Part shown: piece by piece, positions 22,601 through 34,260 of the stretch
How the letters are laid out: each line of letters opens with the position of its first letter
Position numbering within the stretch: the stretch's first letter is position 1
Assembly: GCA_021014325.1 (NCBI GenBank)
Contig: CM037461.1
Coordinates: 9,453,501 to 9,517,500, forward strand
Length of the DNA stretch: 64,000 nt
Source: Plazaster borealis
Lineage: Eukaryota > Echinodermata > Asteroidea > Forcipulatida > Labidiasteridae
Direction of reading: 5' to 3'
Made by a program: the position numbers and the translations under genes
The notes under the pieces: generated by a model
What the model was told of the DNA's origin: nothing
Databases searched by the model: none
The model's input: the letters and a program-made list of their open reading frames with translations, nothing else

Positions 22601-24654
22601 CCTTCCGTTAACAAAATGGCCGCCACTGAAATTTTTGAGCTGGTAATGCTGCATGCTACGCTGGTAACAATTGCCAACATATAATCATAGGCGCAATGCT
22701 GGTCCACAATAATCGATGTTCTGTGCGTTAGTAAAATGCTTTACCAATAAAATAGAGCCCGCGGTTTCCTGTCAGATTACCAGGAAAAGATGCTCTAGTC
22801 ACCTTTTGTGTACCTTGTAAAATTGAACTCATTCACCCGGAACTTTCTTGAATTGTGTCTAAGACAATATGAAGTTGCCAATACGAAAGCTCATTGTCAT
22901 GCAGGTTTTTTTTAAATAATTGGTCTTAAAGTACGACCGCTGCCTTCCTTTTTATACTATAAAATCATAATTATTGGTAGCAACAGTCAAATACTGAGCG
23001 CACATTGTGTAACAATTGGGGAATTCAACAATGGGTCGCGTGTTTTGTGGGTGATCATTGGGAACTGTTTAATAAACAGCCTATTATTGGTTGATAGTAA
23101 TGAGAAACCTTGAAAAAATAATGTTGCTAAAACGTTTCTAAACAAGATTCCAGGACAGTTTCAACAGTCTATGGCTCGGATAAACTGGACTGAATATGAC
23201 ATCAACATTGCGGATGTGACGGTGGAATTATTTCAGCATTAGCTTTACTGACTAGACGCTAAAAATTGAGCGGGAAATTTGACACACAGTTTGCGCATAC
23301 GTGTAACAAAGTACATGTATACTGTTGCTTATTATTAAATGAAATACAAATTTTCGTATAGCATGCATTAAAATATTTATTTGCGTGATTATGCAGGTAG
23401 CCATGCACCCCCGGTTAACAATTAAACAGTTTTGGGGAAATTAGGGTTCTGCCCAGGATTTATTTATTCATCTATTTATTTGATTTTTTGGGGTGGGGGT
23501 TAAAAATAATATTCAAGTATATGGACGTATGTTTCAGGACTAGATCTCCAAAACACAAATACTTTAAACTTCAACAGTAAACTAAATGCACATTCTAACA
23601 TCTTTGAAAGAAAGCAAAAAGTTGGGAAATGAAGGGTGGTCGGAAAAGCTACATTTTTGTTCCATGGTCGCGGGATTATGAGTGCGGGTTGGGCTTTCCG
23701 GTACCGATCACTCGCAAGCCACGAAAACTGTAGGCCTACAGAAAAGGTCAGACTCCTTTCTTTACGGGATACTAGCTGAGCATCCTGATATTTTTGGGTG
23801 TTTATTTTCGTGCATGCACATTCTGTTGTCTAAGCTTGATTAAAATGATATTTCCCATGAAATAGACATTGTACATGCACAATGTTTAGCACTAAAATTA
23901 TTTAGCACCGAGTCAAAGATGCGTGGTCAAAGCAACTCGGCGAGACCTTGCCGCGCCGCTTTCAGACAGTAAAGAGTTATATGTTCAATTAAAATACAAC
24001 AATCGAACAAGAAAAATGGAAACTGTAATAAACAACTTTCTGATTGAAAGTTGCAAGGTTAGTGTAACAGGATTTAAACTAAACTAAACTAAACAAAAAG
24101 TGACAAAAACGTTTACAAATCACTTTTGAAATACTTTTGGTCAATATTTAATTTGCGGCCTCTTCTCTATACTTGGATAATGGAAACAAAAAATATTCTG
24201 TTGCAAAGTGCTCAACTATAAGGATAATAGTAAATTGCCTCACGTTTCGACTCTAGCAGTGTCTTTCTCTTTAAAATAATAGCATTGTGTCGAAACGTGA
24301 CGCCATAGTGTTTGCTTTATACTAATTCTACCTCCATGGTCATAATAAGGGAAATTTATACGAATTGGAGTTTAAAATACTTAGGCTCTACAAAAAAATA
24401 GAGGTATACAAGAAAATGAGTTTTTACTTACTTCTTCTTTGTTCTTCAAGTGGCGGCACTGGACTCCTTATCACTTGCTCTTCAACAGTCCCTTGAATTT
24501 CATGGCCACGATAACCGGGAAACTTTACCGATAATTTACCAGCGTTGTCTATACTAATCACTTTCCCATTGCACCATCGCCCCAGCTCATCCACTGCTTG
24601 AACACGGCAGCCGACACCGATTTTCCCCGCCATTTTCCTTATAAAATTTAGCAA
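19673..24654 (-). CDS. Five-exon gene with N-terminal Tudor/MBT-like module, partner of the composite gene
   Basis: Exons 24654-24432, 21581-21375, 21218-21154, 21011-20853 and 20314-19673 join with consistent phases (1,1,0,0), AG acceptors and GT donors, and no internal stop. The likely start is MAGKIGVGCRVQAVDELGRW (ATG at 24633, in a good GGAAAATGG context). This exon resembles Tudor/Agenet/MBT folds: GVGCRVQAVDE, WCNGKVISID, KLSVKFPGYRGHE. Exon 2 has a second short barrel-like stretch (GDVVMTPDGEGVVSTIDPF). Exon 3 is basic (SEKKKRRPSAHKTK), a likely nuclear signal. Exon 4 is Gln/Thr-rich. Exon 5 (214 codons) is conserved-looking but unknown to me, ending YDHMKTSNI. It lies 250 bp upstream of the composite gene on the same strand and may belong to the same mobile unit. 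An alternative first exon ending at 22586 (ends TEGEDSENG, phase 1) is also phase-compatible. Confidence 0.55.
20315..20852. other. Intron 4 of the Tudor-like gene
   Basis: A GC-richer patch (20440-20700) with short frames on both strands. No repeat or coding motif recognised. Confidence 0.5.
21965..22270 (-). CDS. Unrecognised small frame
   Basis: Starts at an ATG (MCAFLNRLLWHTDSMEECLL) and runs about 101 codons with a Cys- and Arg-rich composition to a TAA. I do not recognise it. It lies in intron 1 of the Tudor-like gene, same strand, without clear splice signals. It may be a chance frame. Confidence 0.2.
   Translation of the reverse strand: MCAFLNRLLWHTDSMEECLLRSMKERYSNIEKRFGQKKMCSAFLPGCQPKKNCVSGRYASLYVGRTLYDLKRINVPFANAIYSLRNRYLYLDKVTKGLTKL
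22340..22710 (+). repeat. Dispersed repeat, copy A
   Basis: Shares long blocks with 30745-31140 in the same orientation: CTAGAACTATGAGGTTC, ATGTACAAAATCCTAT, CTCTATGTGTTC and CAGAATCCTCGCCTTCCG. On the minus strand the last block gives an open frame (SVAAILLTEGEDSENG) followed by GTGAGA, a possible alternative first exon of the Tudor-like gene. Confidence 0.75.
22711..24175. other. Intron 1 interior, no gene seen
   Basis: AT-rich, no coding signal. A small near-palindromic GTACATGCACAATG / CATTGT patch sits near 23865-23885. Confidence 0.5.
24180..24315 (-). repeat. Penelope-type terminal-repeat fragment
   Basis: Contains GCCTCACGTTTCGACTCTAG and CAGTGTCTTTCTC, the inverse of the GAAAGACTCTGCTAGGGTCG / AAACGTCAGGCC block at 57350-57380, plus a second TCGAAACGTGACGCC. 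An old fragment. Confidence 0.5.
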
Positions 24655-25315
24655 CGCATTTCTGTTTTGCTGTCCTTACGATAGTAGAAAAACGAAGAAA
24701 GTGAATAAAGCGCCGATAAACAGGATGTCTTATGACTGGAGTACGCGCTCGAGACTAATCACACCAATAAAAATCCGCCACTGTGATCGTTGCTGTATAC
24801 TGTCTAGCCAAAACAACGAATCAACAATAGTAACATTTCAAACTTAAAAGATGGTAATTTCTGTCAACCACTTTGTTTTCGTGTATTTTTACTATAAAGT
24901 TTGAAGTCTACCAACAGTTGGTAACACTTCTAAATTAACCATTGGAGCAGAGAACAAGGTCCTACATGGTTAGCTAGACGGACTGCAGTTAAAGCCGATA
25001 GTTATCAATGCACACGTATAAGACCGGACCGGAAATCAAAACAAACTCCAGGTAAAAGATCGTTCTCGGCCGTTTTGGGGTTAATTTTCACGGTTCGAAA
25101 AAGAACGTTTTTTACTCAGATTGTGAAACTTTGCTTTACAAAATATGACTGAATTTCTTAGGCAGGGCTACTGTCCACCTTCCCAAGATGGTTATAATAG
25201 GATTAGCGGTGATAAGAATCTTAATCTCCCAGGCCTTCTTTCTGAAAAGGATGTTCTCCAAACCGAGTGAACAGAAGGCTCACTCGGGTTGAGTTTTAAA
25301 AGGCGGATCCTTAAT
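24655..25315. other. Upstream region of the Tudor-like gene
   Basis: No gene. An 8-bp-arm hairpin (CCGAGTGA ... TCACTCGG, 25264-25288) lies about 30 bp before the minisatellite begins. Promoter elements cannot be assigned. Confidence 0.45.
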
Positions 25316-28300
25316 GTTGTGACCGTAGAAAAAATGACTCATAAGGTGACCGAATTCTACACCACATTACATGTCTTATTGTGACCGTAGAAGAAATGTC
25401 TCATAAGGTGACCAAATTCTACACCACATTACATGTCTTATTGTGACCGTAGAAGAAATGTCTCATAAGGGTGACCGAATTCTACACCACATTACATGTC
25501 TTATGGTGACAGTGGAAGAAATGTCTCATAAGGTGACCGAATTCTACACCACATTACATGTCTTATTGTGACCGTAGAAGAAATGTCTCATAAGGGTGAC
25601 CGAATTCTACACCACATTACATGTCTTATTGTGACCGTAGAAGAAATGTCTCATAAGGTGACCAAATTCTACACCACATTATATGTCTTATTGTGACCGT
25701 AGAAGAAATGTCTCATAAGGTGACCGAATTCTACACCACATTACATGTCTTATTGTGACTGTAGAAGAAATGACTCATAATGTGACTGAATTCGACACCA
25801 CATTACATGTCTTATTGTGACCGTAGAAGAAATGTCTCATAAGGGTGACCGAATTCTACACCACATTACATGTCTTATTGTGACCGTAGAAGAAATGACT
25901 CATAAGGTGACCGAATTCTTTACCACATTACATGTCTTATGGTGACCGTAGAAGAAATGACTCATAAGGGTGACCGAATTCTACACCACATTATATGTCT
26001 TATGGTGACCGTGGGAGAAATGTCTCATAAGGGTGACCGAATTCTACACCACATTACATGTCTTATTGTGACCGTAGAAGAAATGACTCATAAGGTGACC
26101 GAATTCTACACCACATTACATGTCTTATTGTGACCGTAGAAGAAATGTCTCATGAGGTGACCGAATTCTACATCACATTATATGTCTTATTGTGACCGTA
26201 GAAGAAATGTCTCATAAGGTGACCGAATTCTACACCACATTACATGTCTTGTGACTGTAGAAGAAATGACTCATAAGGGTGACCGAATTCTACACCACAT
26301 TATATGTCTTATGGTGACCGTGGGAGAAATGTCTCATGAGGTGACCGAATTCTACACCACATTACATGTCTTATGGTGACCATGGGAGAAATGTCTCAAA
26401 AGGTGACTGAATTCTACACCACATTACATGTCTTATTGTGACCGTAGAAGAAATGTCTCATAAGGGTGACCGAATTCTACACCACATTACATGTCTTATG
26501 GTGACAGTGGAAGAAATGTCTCATAAGGTGACCGAATTCTACACCACATTACATGTCTTATTGTGACCGTAGAAGAAATGTCTCATGAGGTGACCGAATT
26601 CTACACCACATTATATGTCTTATTGTGACCGTAGAAGAAATGTCTCATAAGGTGACCGAATTCTACACCACATTACATGTCTTATTGTGACTGTAGAAGA
26701 AATGACTCATAATGTGACTGAATTCGACACCACATAACATGTCTTATTGTGACCGTAGAAGAAATGTCTCATAAGGGTGACCGAATTCTACACCACATTA
26801 CATGTCTTATTGTGACCGTAGAAGAAATGACTCATAAGGTGACCGAATTCTACACCACATTACATGTCTTATGGTGACCGTAGAAGAAATGACTCATAAG
26901 GGTGACCGAATTCTACACCACATTATATGTATATGGTGACCGCGGGAGAAATGTCTCATAAGGGTGACCGAATTCTACACCACATTACATGTCTTATTGT
27001 GACCGTAGAAGAAATGACTCATAAGGTGACCGAATTCTACACCACATTACATGTCTTATTGTGACCGTAGAAGAAATGTCTCATGAGGTGACCGAATTCT
27101 ACACCACATTATATGTCTTATTGTGACCGTAGAAGAAATGTCTCATAAGGTGACCGAATTCTACACCACATTACATGTCTTATTGTGACTGTAGAAGAAA
27201 TGACTCATAATGTGACTGAATTCGACACCACATTACATGTCTTATTGTGACCGTAGAAGAAATGTCTCATAAGGGTGACCGAATTCTACACCACATTACA
27301 TGTCTTATTGTGACCGTAGAAGAAATGACTCATAAGGTGACCGAATTCTACACCACATTACATGTCTTATGGTGACCGTAGAAGAAATGACTCATAAGGG
27401 TGACCGAATTCTACACCACATTATATGTCTTATGGTGACCGTGGGAGAAATGTCTCATAAGGTGACCGAATTCTACACCACATTACATGTCTTTTGGTGA
27501 CCATGGGAGAAATGTCTCAAATGGTGACTGAATTCTACACCACATTACATGTCTTATTGTGACAGTGGAAGAAATGACTCATAAGGTGACCGAATTCTAC
27601 ACCACATTACATGTCTTATGGTGACAGTGGAAGAAATGACTCATAAGGTGACCGAATTCTACACCACATTACATGTCTTATGGTGACAGTGGAAGAAATT
27701 TCTCATAAGGTGACCGAATTCTACACCACATTACATGTCTTATAGTGACCGTAGAAGAAATTACTCATAAGGTGACCGAATTCTACACCACATTACATGT
27801 CTTATTGTGACCGTAGAAGAAATGACTCATAAGGTGACCGAATTCTACACCACATTACATGTCTTATTGTGACAGTGGAAGAAATGACTCATAAGGTGAC
27901 CGAATTCTACACCACATTACATGTCTTATTTTGACCTTAGAAGAAATGTCTCATAAGGGTGACCGAATTCTAAACCACATTACATGTCTTATTGTGACAG
28001 TGGAAGAAATTACTCATAAGGTGACCAAATTCTACACCACATTACATGTCTTATTGTGACTGTAGAAGAAATGTCTCATAAGGTGACCGAATTCTGCACC
28101 ACATTACATGTCTTATTGTGACAGTGGAAGAAATTACTCATAAGGTGACCAAATTCTACACCACATTACATGTGTTATTGTGACCGTAGAAGAAATGTCT
28201 CATAAGGTGACCGAATTCTACACCACATTACTTGCTTATTGTGACCGTAGAAGAAATGTCTCATAAGGTGACCGAATTCTACACCACATTACATGTCTTA

Positions 28301-28640
28301 TTGTGACTGTAGAAGAAATGTCTCATAAGGTGACCGAATTCTACACCACATTACGTGTCTTATGGTGACCGTAGAAGAAATGACTCATAAGGGTGACCGA
28401 ATTCTACACCACATTATATGTCTTATAGTGACCGTAGAAGAAATGTCTCATAAGGTGACCGAATTCTACACCACATTACATGTCTTATGGTGACCGTGGG
28501 AGAAATGTCTCAAAAGGTGACCGAATTCTACACCACATTATATGTCTTATGGTGACCGTGGGAGAAATGTCTCATAAGGTGACCGAATTCTACACCACAT
28601 TACATGTCTTATGGTGACCGTGGGATTATTGACCAAAGAG
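25316..28640. repeat. Large 62-bp minisatellite array, about 53 units
   Basis: Period 62-63 bp (the extra base is AAGGGTGACC versus AAGGTGACC). Each unit holds two GTGACC-type motifs and an EcoRI-like GAATTC. Marker variants (TGTGACTGAATTCGAC at 25781, 26713 and 27211) recur 932 and 498 bp apart, so blocks of 15 and 8 units were copied. The last units (from about 28620) decay into unique sequence. The short frames across it are by-products of the period. Confidence 0.97.
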
Positions 28641-30480
28641 GCGACCCGAATTCTAAACTTCTTTAACAAGTGACCATGGCGTCATAATGACTAGTCTTTA
28701 CTTGCCACAAGGTGGCGCTGAGCAACCATAACGGTCTCTTGTATATATACACAATAGAGAAAAACGTCATTTATGTTTTGTTGTTGTTTGCATGTCCAAT
28801 ATCTGATTATAGCGACGTGTGTCAAAAGGTATTAATAATTGCTTCCTTGATTTTCTTTTTTAAATTCTTGCATTTAATGAAGATTTAGTGATGTCCCTTT
28901 GAAAAACGGCTGAGGTACTTTCTTTAATTTTGAGGGTCAACTTCAGGTGTAAATATCGGTCTCTGAAAAAACGTTAGATCATTCAAAAATCACCCACATT
29001 TACACGTTAAATGTTGAAAATGCAAGAAACATAGTTAAATTTAATTCCTTACCTCCTCCTTTTTCTGTAAAGTAGGCAATTTCTTTAAGGAGACCAGTTT
29101 TTGGTCGTTGTAATGCTACCTTCTGAAGTGTACGAATGTTAGGGCGACCAGCGGTCACCCCATTGCGGGATAAGTAAATATATATACATATATATATACA
29201 TATCTTTACAAACGAACTAATAGGGCGACCGCTGGTCGCCATAAAACTTACCACTGATATATTACGCCGTTAGGGCGACCGAAATGTGGTCGCCATTAAG
29301 ACAATGGCTTTGAAAAGAGCTTTCACTGCGTAACAATTAAAAAATAACTGATTACTGGAAACAGTATATTCACGTGACTAACGTTCCATATTTTGTTAGT
29401 AGAATTTTTTTTTTTCGCCGAAAAAATAAGACTTCAATTCCTGGTGGAAAAAAACGGAAATATAGCATAAATAGTTTCACTGCAGCTATAAGGTGACCAG
29501 TAAAAAATTAAGAATTTAACCACCACTTGTTCGTTTTTTTGACGGGATATTAATATAAATACGTTTTGCCAGTTGCCCTTAAGATCTTCTGCTGCTGTGT
29601 GAGTTTGATATGGAGATGGAATAAAATATAACAAACATGTTTTTCAAAGAAACGTTTGGCTGCTTGTCAACGCTGTACGCGATTATTTGTACGCGCATGC
29701 GCTTTGACCATTGAACGGAAAGCGGTCCAAACTTTGTTAGCCGCCATTGTTTTTAGTAACGGTGCGTGTGTTCACAACGGAGCTGATTTTTAAGACCATT
29801 TTTGTAACATTTATTTTTGCGTTGGACCGGAGATGACTTGTACTATAATAATGTAGTTTTAGGCAATCAAGATAAATGCAAAAACGAAGTTTTTTCACCG
29901 TAAGTGCCGCTGTTACACGGTTTTTGCAGGACGCTGGAACTTTGAAGTTCGATTTTCATTTTTCATCACTACATTTTTAGTCTTATCAATCATTCTTATA
30001 GTTATATATTACCACACTAAACATGTGGATCATGTTCATGGAGGTGATTGAGGAACATATGTCACTGAACAACTGATAGCTAACGTGGAATTTTCGGAGA
30101 TCTGCAGACGTGGTTTTCCAGGTTAGTGTTATTTGCCAGTTTTTTGATTACACGAGAGAGCCTACCAAGTAGGCCTACCATATCATAATCATGCCTACGA
30201 CTACGTACGTTTATAATGTGGGAGTACATGTACGTCAGTGTGAAACTGTAAACACACAGCACAGTCTGACACTGAGTAGCACAGGCTAGGCTGTCCTGTA
30301 GGCTAGACATGACAGGGATACTCAGCAGATCAGTTCTCTAATTTAGGACATTGATTAATTGGATATGTACAGATAGACAGTCAACTCATGTACTGGCTGG
30401 AGTGGCAGTATGTCACTGTAGTGCTGCTAGCTAATAATACTAGTCATGATAGTGACTGAGTAGTGGTACTGGTATGTATA
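28641..30480. other. Non-coding spacer
   Basis: AT-rich with (AT)n at 29175-29210. No supported gene. The three GGCGACC pairs within it are listed separately. Confidence 0.5.
29137..29296. repeat. Cluster of three GGCGACC / GGTCGCC inverted pairs
   Basis: GGGCGACCAGCGGTCAC (29142), GGGCGACCGCTGGTCGCC (29223) and GGGCGACCGAAATGTGGTCG (29273) each pair a GGCGACC with an inverse about 3-8 bp later, some 80 and 50 bp apart. Confidence 0.6.
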
Positions 30481-30488
30481 TTGTAGAT

Positions 30489-30556
30489 AGCCCAGGTTGG
30501 ACTCCTCCGTTGCATACATTACATGTACAATGCGACGGAGGAGTCCAACCTGGGCT
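30489..30556. repeat. Long palindrome, 26-bp arms
   Basis: AGCCCAGGTTGGACTCCTCC on the left and its inverse ending TCCAACCTGGGCT on the right, with one mismatch and a short loop rich in ACATGTAC. A diverged half is at 8583-8640. Confidence 0.85.
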
Positions 30557-30744
30557 AGTGTATCAGTGTAGTGCAACGGACACTGGCGTCCTACCAGGGC
30601 TAGTTAGTTCTACGGTGGTACTACTACTACTCGTAACAGTGTACTAGGTACTAGTAGTCTAGTAGTTTAGGACACTACTCAAGCCTCAAGTACAGTGCTA
30701 GTAGTAGTACTAGTTAGTAGTGTGGTACTACTGCACTACGTGGT

Positions 30745-31140
30745 ACTCCTAGAACTATGAGGTTCGTTCCGCTATCATCTCCACGAACCTCAGTCACTCG
30801 TCATAGGTGTTCATGTACAAAATCCTATCCTAAGCTTTTTGCCCCCATGTTTATGCACCTGGAGTTCTCTTTTGAAATCGGATCTTGCCAAAATTATGCT
30901 CTATGTGTTCTTTGTTCTCACAGTGAGCTCAGCGTGGGTCCAGAAAATCCACGCCGCCAAAAAAAAGTTGCAAAAACAATAAATTCTAACCGCTATTCAG
31001 AATCCTCGCCTTCCGATAAAGATAATAATAACAAATAATTAATGGTATAATTAATGGTATGCTGCGCGCAACGCTGGTACACGATAACCAATGGCTCATG
31101 TTTTTATACATGAACCGTTGGGTATCGTGAACCAGCATTG
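30745..31140 (+). repeat. Dispersed repeat, copy B, with terminal hairpin
   Basis: Same family as 22340-22710. Its end folds: ACGCTGGTACACGATAACC (about 31071) pairs with GGTATCGTGAACCAGC (about 31122) across CATG...CATG, arms about 40 bp. It lies just upstream of the SET-containing gene. Confidence 0.75.
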
Positions 31141-31529
31141 CGCATAGCACACCAGCTTGATCTCTCCGAGATGTAAGCTGTATGCAAGCTGTATGGTGTG
31201 CTGCACGATTTAAATTATACACTTTGCTATAGATTTGAGTACCTAGGCCTAGAAACATGGTTAAATCAAGGGTTACAATTATCGCAATGAGAGGTAAAAA
31301 TAAACACACTTATGTATTAAAGTAATTTAATAAACTTTGGAAATTCTATTAACTACAGCTGATGAGACAGAGACAGTACATAGAAGCTTATTCAAGATTT
31401 TGTTAGTAAATGCATGCGAGGTGGCACACTTTGCATTATTGTCTTGAATGCAACAAGTCAATACCCAAATGTATAAATAAGACACTTTCATTTTAAATGC
31501 CTGTCATATTTTCTTTATAGATTTGAAAA

Positions 31530-32446
31530 ATGCGACTTAGGAGTAAAAAAGTACGTGATGTGTTCACACCGACCCCATTTGAGGATGCGAGGAGATATTG
31601 TTTTCAACAGGCTGACCAGGAGGGATTGGAACTGCGTTACGTCAGTGAAGCTATTGGAAAACATTAATCTGCTGAAAGATTTTGTTAGTGCATGTCTTTA
31701 CATTAAAAAGACTTGCTCAAAGATTTCAAGTTGGATGAGCTTATGAAACCTGATGTTTATACATTTAGTTGCTCACTGGCCTGTGTTTTAACTTTAGAGA
31801 CAGGTTGTCACAATGTTTCTCATCAATTTCAAACATATCATAGTTAGAGGCTAGTATAGTTACGCGTACATTACAGCAATTTCACCATGAACCAATGGTG
31901 GCACAAACATTTGATTGTTAATTTCTACAAAATACTTTTTGCAGGTATTTTTCAGACACTTTGGTGTGTGTGCTTTCACAGGGAGTAATTTTTCCCCAAA
32001 AAAATCTTGAATACAGCCAAAGAACTGCCATACACATTTTCAAACTTAGATTTGTACACAAACAATGGATGTTCACAGGCGACTTCAATGCATGACACTG
32101 TATGTGTCCACTTCTTGGTGGAATTGGTCAATCTTTAAAAATCAGAATGTATTTTACTGATATTGTCACATAACTAATAGCTTCATGGTGTTTTTTTTTT
32201 TTCAACTATTGTTTCTATTTTAACAGCCATTTATGTTTTAATAGAGGCCTACACTTTGCTTTTGATTGTGCATTCCACAGGATATGGGGTCTTTACAACA
32301 ACAAGATTTGAGAGTGGGGACTTCTTGCTGGAATACAGAGGAGAACTAGTCCCACACAAAGAAGGTATCAGGAGAGAAAAAACTTTCAATCTTTCTCTGG
32401 GGAGTTTCCTGTTTTTCTTTAAAAATGGACAACAAGGCACAATGTG
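31530..32446 (+). pseudogene. N-terminal SET-domain exons
   Basis: Exon 31521-31656 carries ATG at 31530 and reads MRLRSKKVRDVFTPTPFEDA to YVSEAIG. The expected donor reads GA instead of GT (GGAAAACATT), and the frame would otherwise stop 2 codons later. Exon 32281-32446 continues YGVFTTTRFESGDFLLEYRG, ELVPHKEGIRREKTF and LGSFLFFFKNGQQ. The GxGVF...F..GDFLLEYxGEL pattern is the start of a SET domain (KMT5A-like lysine methyltransferases); the S-adenosylmethionine-contacting G-x-G is G-Y-G here. It ends with a good donor (GTGAGT) in phase 2. The NH-S and catalytic Tyr half of SET was not found downstream, so methyltransferase activity is unlikely from this copy. Confidence 0.7.
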
Positions 32447-33870
32447 GTGAGTCACACTATGTAAACCTTGGGAAGTGTATAATTTAGTTGGCATGGGATT
32501 TTGGATTTTGTACTTGGATTCTGTTGAGGTTGCTGAGATGAAAAATAAAATAAAATCAGTGTATTTTCAAAAACCTGAGCAATAAAGGGACACATTGCCT
32601 TTGATCAAACCTCGGACTTAAGTGCTCGGCGATGCTACTCTTTTTTGGAATTCAATGTTGGCATCTCTGGATTGGGCGCATTGGGCTATTAAAGCATTAT
32701 TAAATTAATATGGTTGGAAAGATGTTTTAAAAGTAGAATGTAATGATTCACATAAATATCTCTCAAAATTGTGTGGTTTACCTTTTACTCTGTGAACTAT
32801 CAAAATTGTGGTTCTACGAAATGGCGAACCGTGTTTGTTCACGAAGTAAAAGGCACAAGTACAAGGAGTCTGCACCATGTACATTTTGTCACATGTTGTA
32901 AACATTCCTAATGTATTGAACATGCCAGTTAATACATCAACTTTGCTGTAACTCTTTTTTTAAATATTTTATTCTGAATAGAAAGTAAAACCATGCAAGA
33001 CTATTAAGAGAGATTCTCAAAGTGCCCTTGACAAGCTCACATTTTGTGGACTTAAAAAGGTAAGTTTGTTTAAGCTGGCATTTTTTGATGTTTTCATTGT
33101 TCTTGAGCTTGAATACCACATACTAAAAGCATAGTAGCATTTATATTAAGGTTAGAGCCTTCATCCACAAATTGTAAAATAAGCAAACTTGCATTGAGAT
33201 TAATTTCAAGCGTATCATTGACTAACTTCACAATCATATCAAAATGCATTAAACTTTATAACAACATTTTAAATTTTTGTCCCACAAGTTAAATATCTCT
33301 TTGAAGTAAAACTAATGGGAAAGGAAAAATGTTTCCTTCGTTTTGAGTTGTTTGCAATTCTATTCAACTGTCTGTATTTGTGATCAACAGATTGTTTTTG
33401 TAAATGTCTGATATAATTTTGCTACCTATATGTTGTAGCCTGAGTCAAGGTCACCACAAAAGGGTATGTACACAAAACTCAAAATGTTTTAACATGGTTA
33501 ATTGAAACATTGGGCTTTGAAACATTTTTACTTTTGATTTGTTGCCCTGATTTTATATTTTCTGCAAGGGAAAATGTGGTCTTGTTTCTTGTTTCTTGTT
33601 TTCTTTTTTGAGTTCTTAAGTGAATAAAAGTTTGCTGCAGGGTCTTTACTGTAGCATTGAGACCTGAAGGATTGTGGCAACAGGCGTTGAAGGACTGAGA
33701 CTTAAAGGTGGAATGTCTTATCGCCCATTGCCACAACTCCAGAGGCCTTACTTATCTAATTTACAAACAATGTATTTTCTTCATACATGCTAAGGACAAA
33801 CTGATACATTTGTGTTCCTGTTAACATGTGAAATCAGTGCATTATTTTTGCCATATATCTTAAGAACTCT
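32447..33870 (+). other. Intron region with possible small exons and a MITE fragment
   Basis: 32590-32930 resembles 52420-52660 (AAATTGTGTGGTTTACCTTT and similar), a dispersed MITE. Candidate exons 32981-33058 (AG before, GTAAGT after, open) and 33439-33464 (before GTATGT) have good splice sites but uncertain membership; the first does not fit phase 2 from the SET exon. Confidence 0.35.
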
Positions 33871-33872
33871 CT

Positions 33873-34260
33873 TAAAAGGGAAGGTATACGTTTGGTAATC
33901 ACTCTTAAAATTAATGGCAATAAAAACTTACTTGGTAAGAAGTGGAGCAGCTTTCGATAGTATAAAGCATTTTTAAAATCAATTCACTTCGGAGTAATGT
34001 GGTTATGGAAAAAGATATCAGTTTTTGTCCCCAAAAATTTGAATTTTAGAAGCATTTCTGTCAGAAACGTTTCTCAGATTGTGCATTCCAATTGCAGACT
34101 ATTCTTCCTGCGTGGACATAACCGCTCCGGATTTTCGGCGATATCTCAAAAATGCTACCTTTTGAAATGAAATTTTCACACGTTAGTTTCATTGTATACA
34201 TTTAAATAGGACTAAAACAATCAAACGGTTCAAAAAACCAAACAAATACTTTTCCTTTAA
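33873..34260. mobile_element. MITE related to 3814-4200
   Basis: Ends CTTAAAAGGGAAGGTATACG and ATACTTTTCCTTTAA are inverted. The interior shares the layout of the 3814 element (TTACTTGGTAAG, TATAAAGCAT, AATTTTCACACGTTAG). Confidence 0.65.

Noticed and set aside
25316..28640. Regular repeats resembling a CRISPR array
   Set aside because: The whole 62-bp unit repeats, without unique spacers, and the genome is eukaryotic. It is a minisatellite.
29000..29254. 84-codon minus-strand frame
   Set aside because: Contains an (AT)n-derived Ile/Tyr run and no motif; chance frame.
32981..33058. Third exon of the SET gene
   Set aside because: Good splice sites and open frame, but joining to phase 2 of the SET exon creates a stop; noted only as a candidate.
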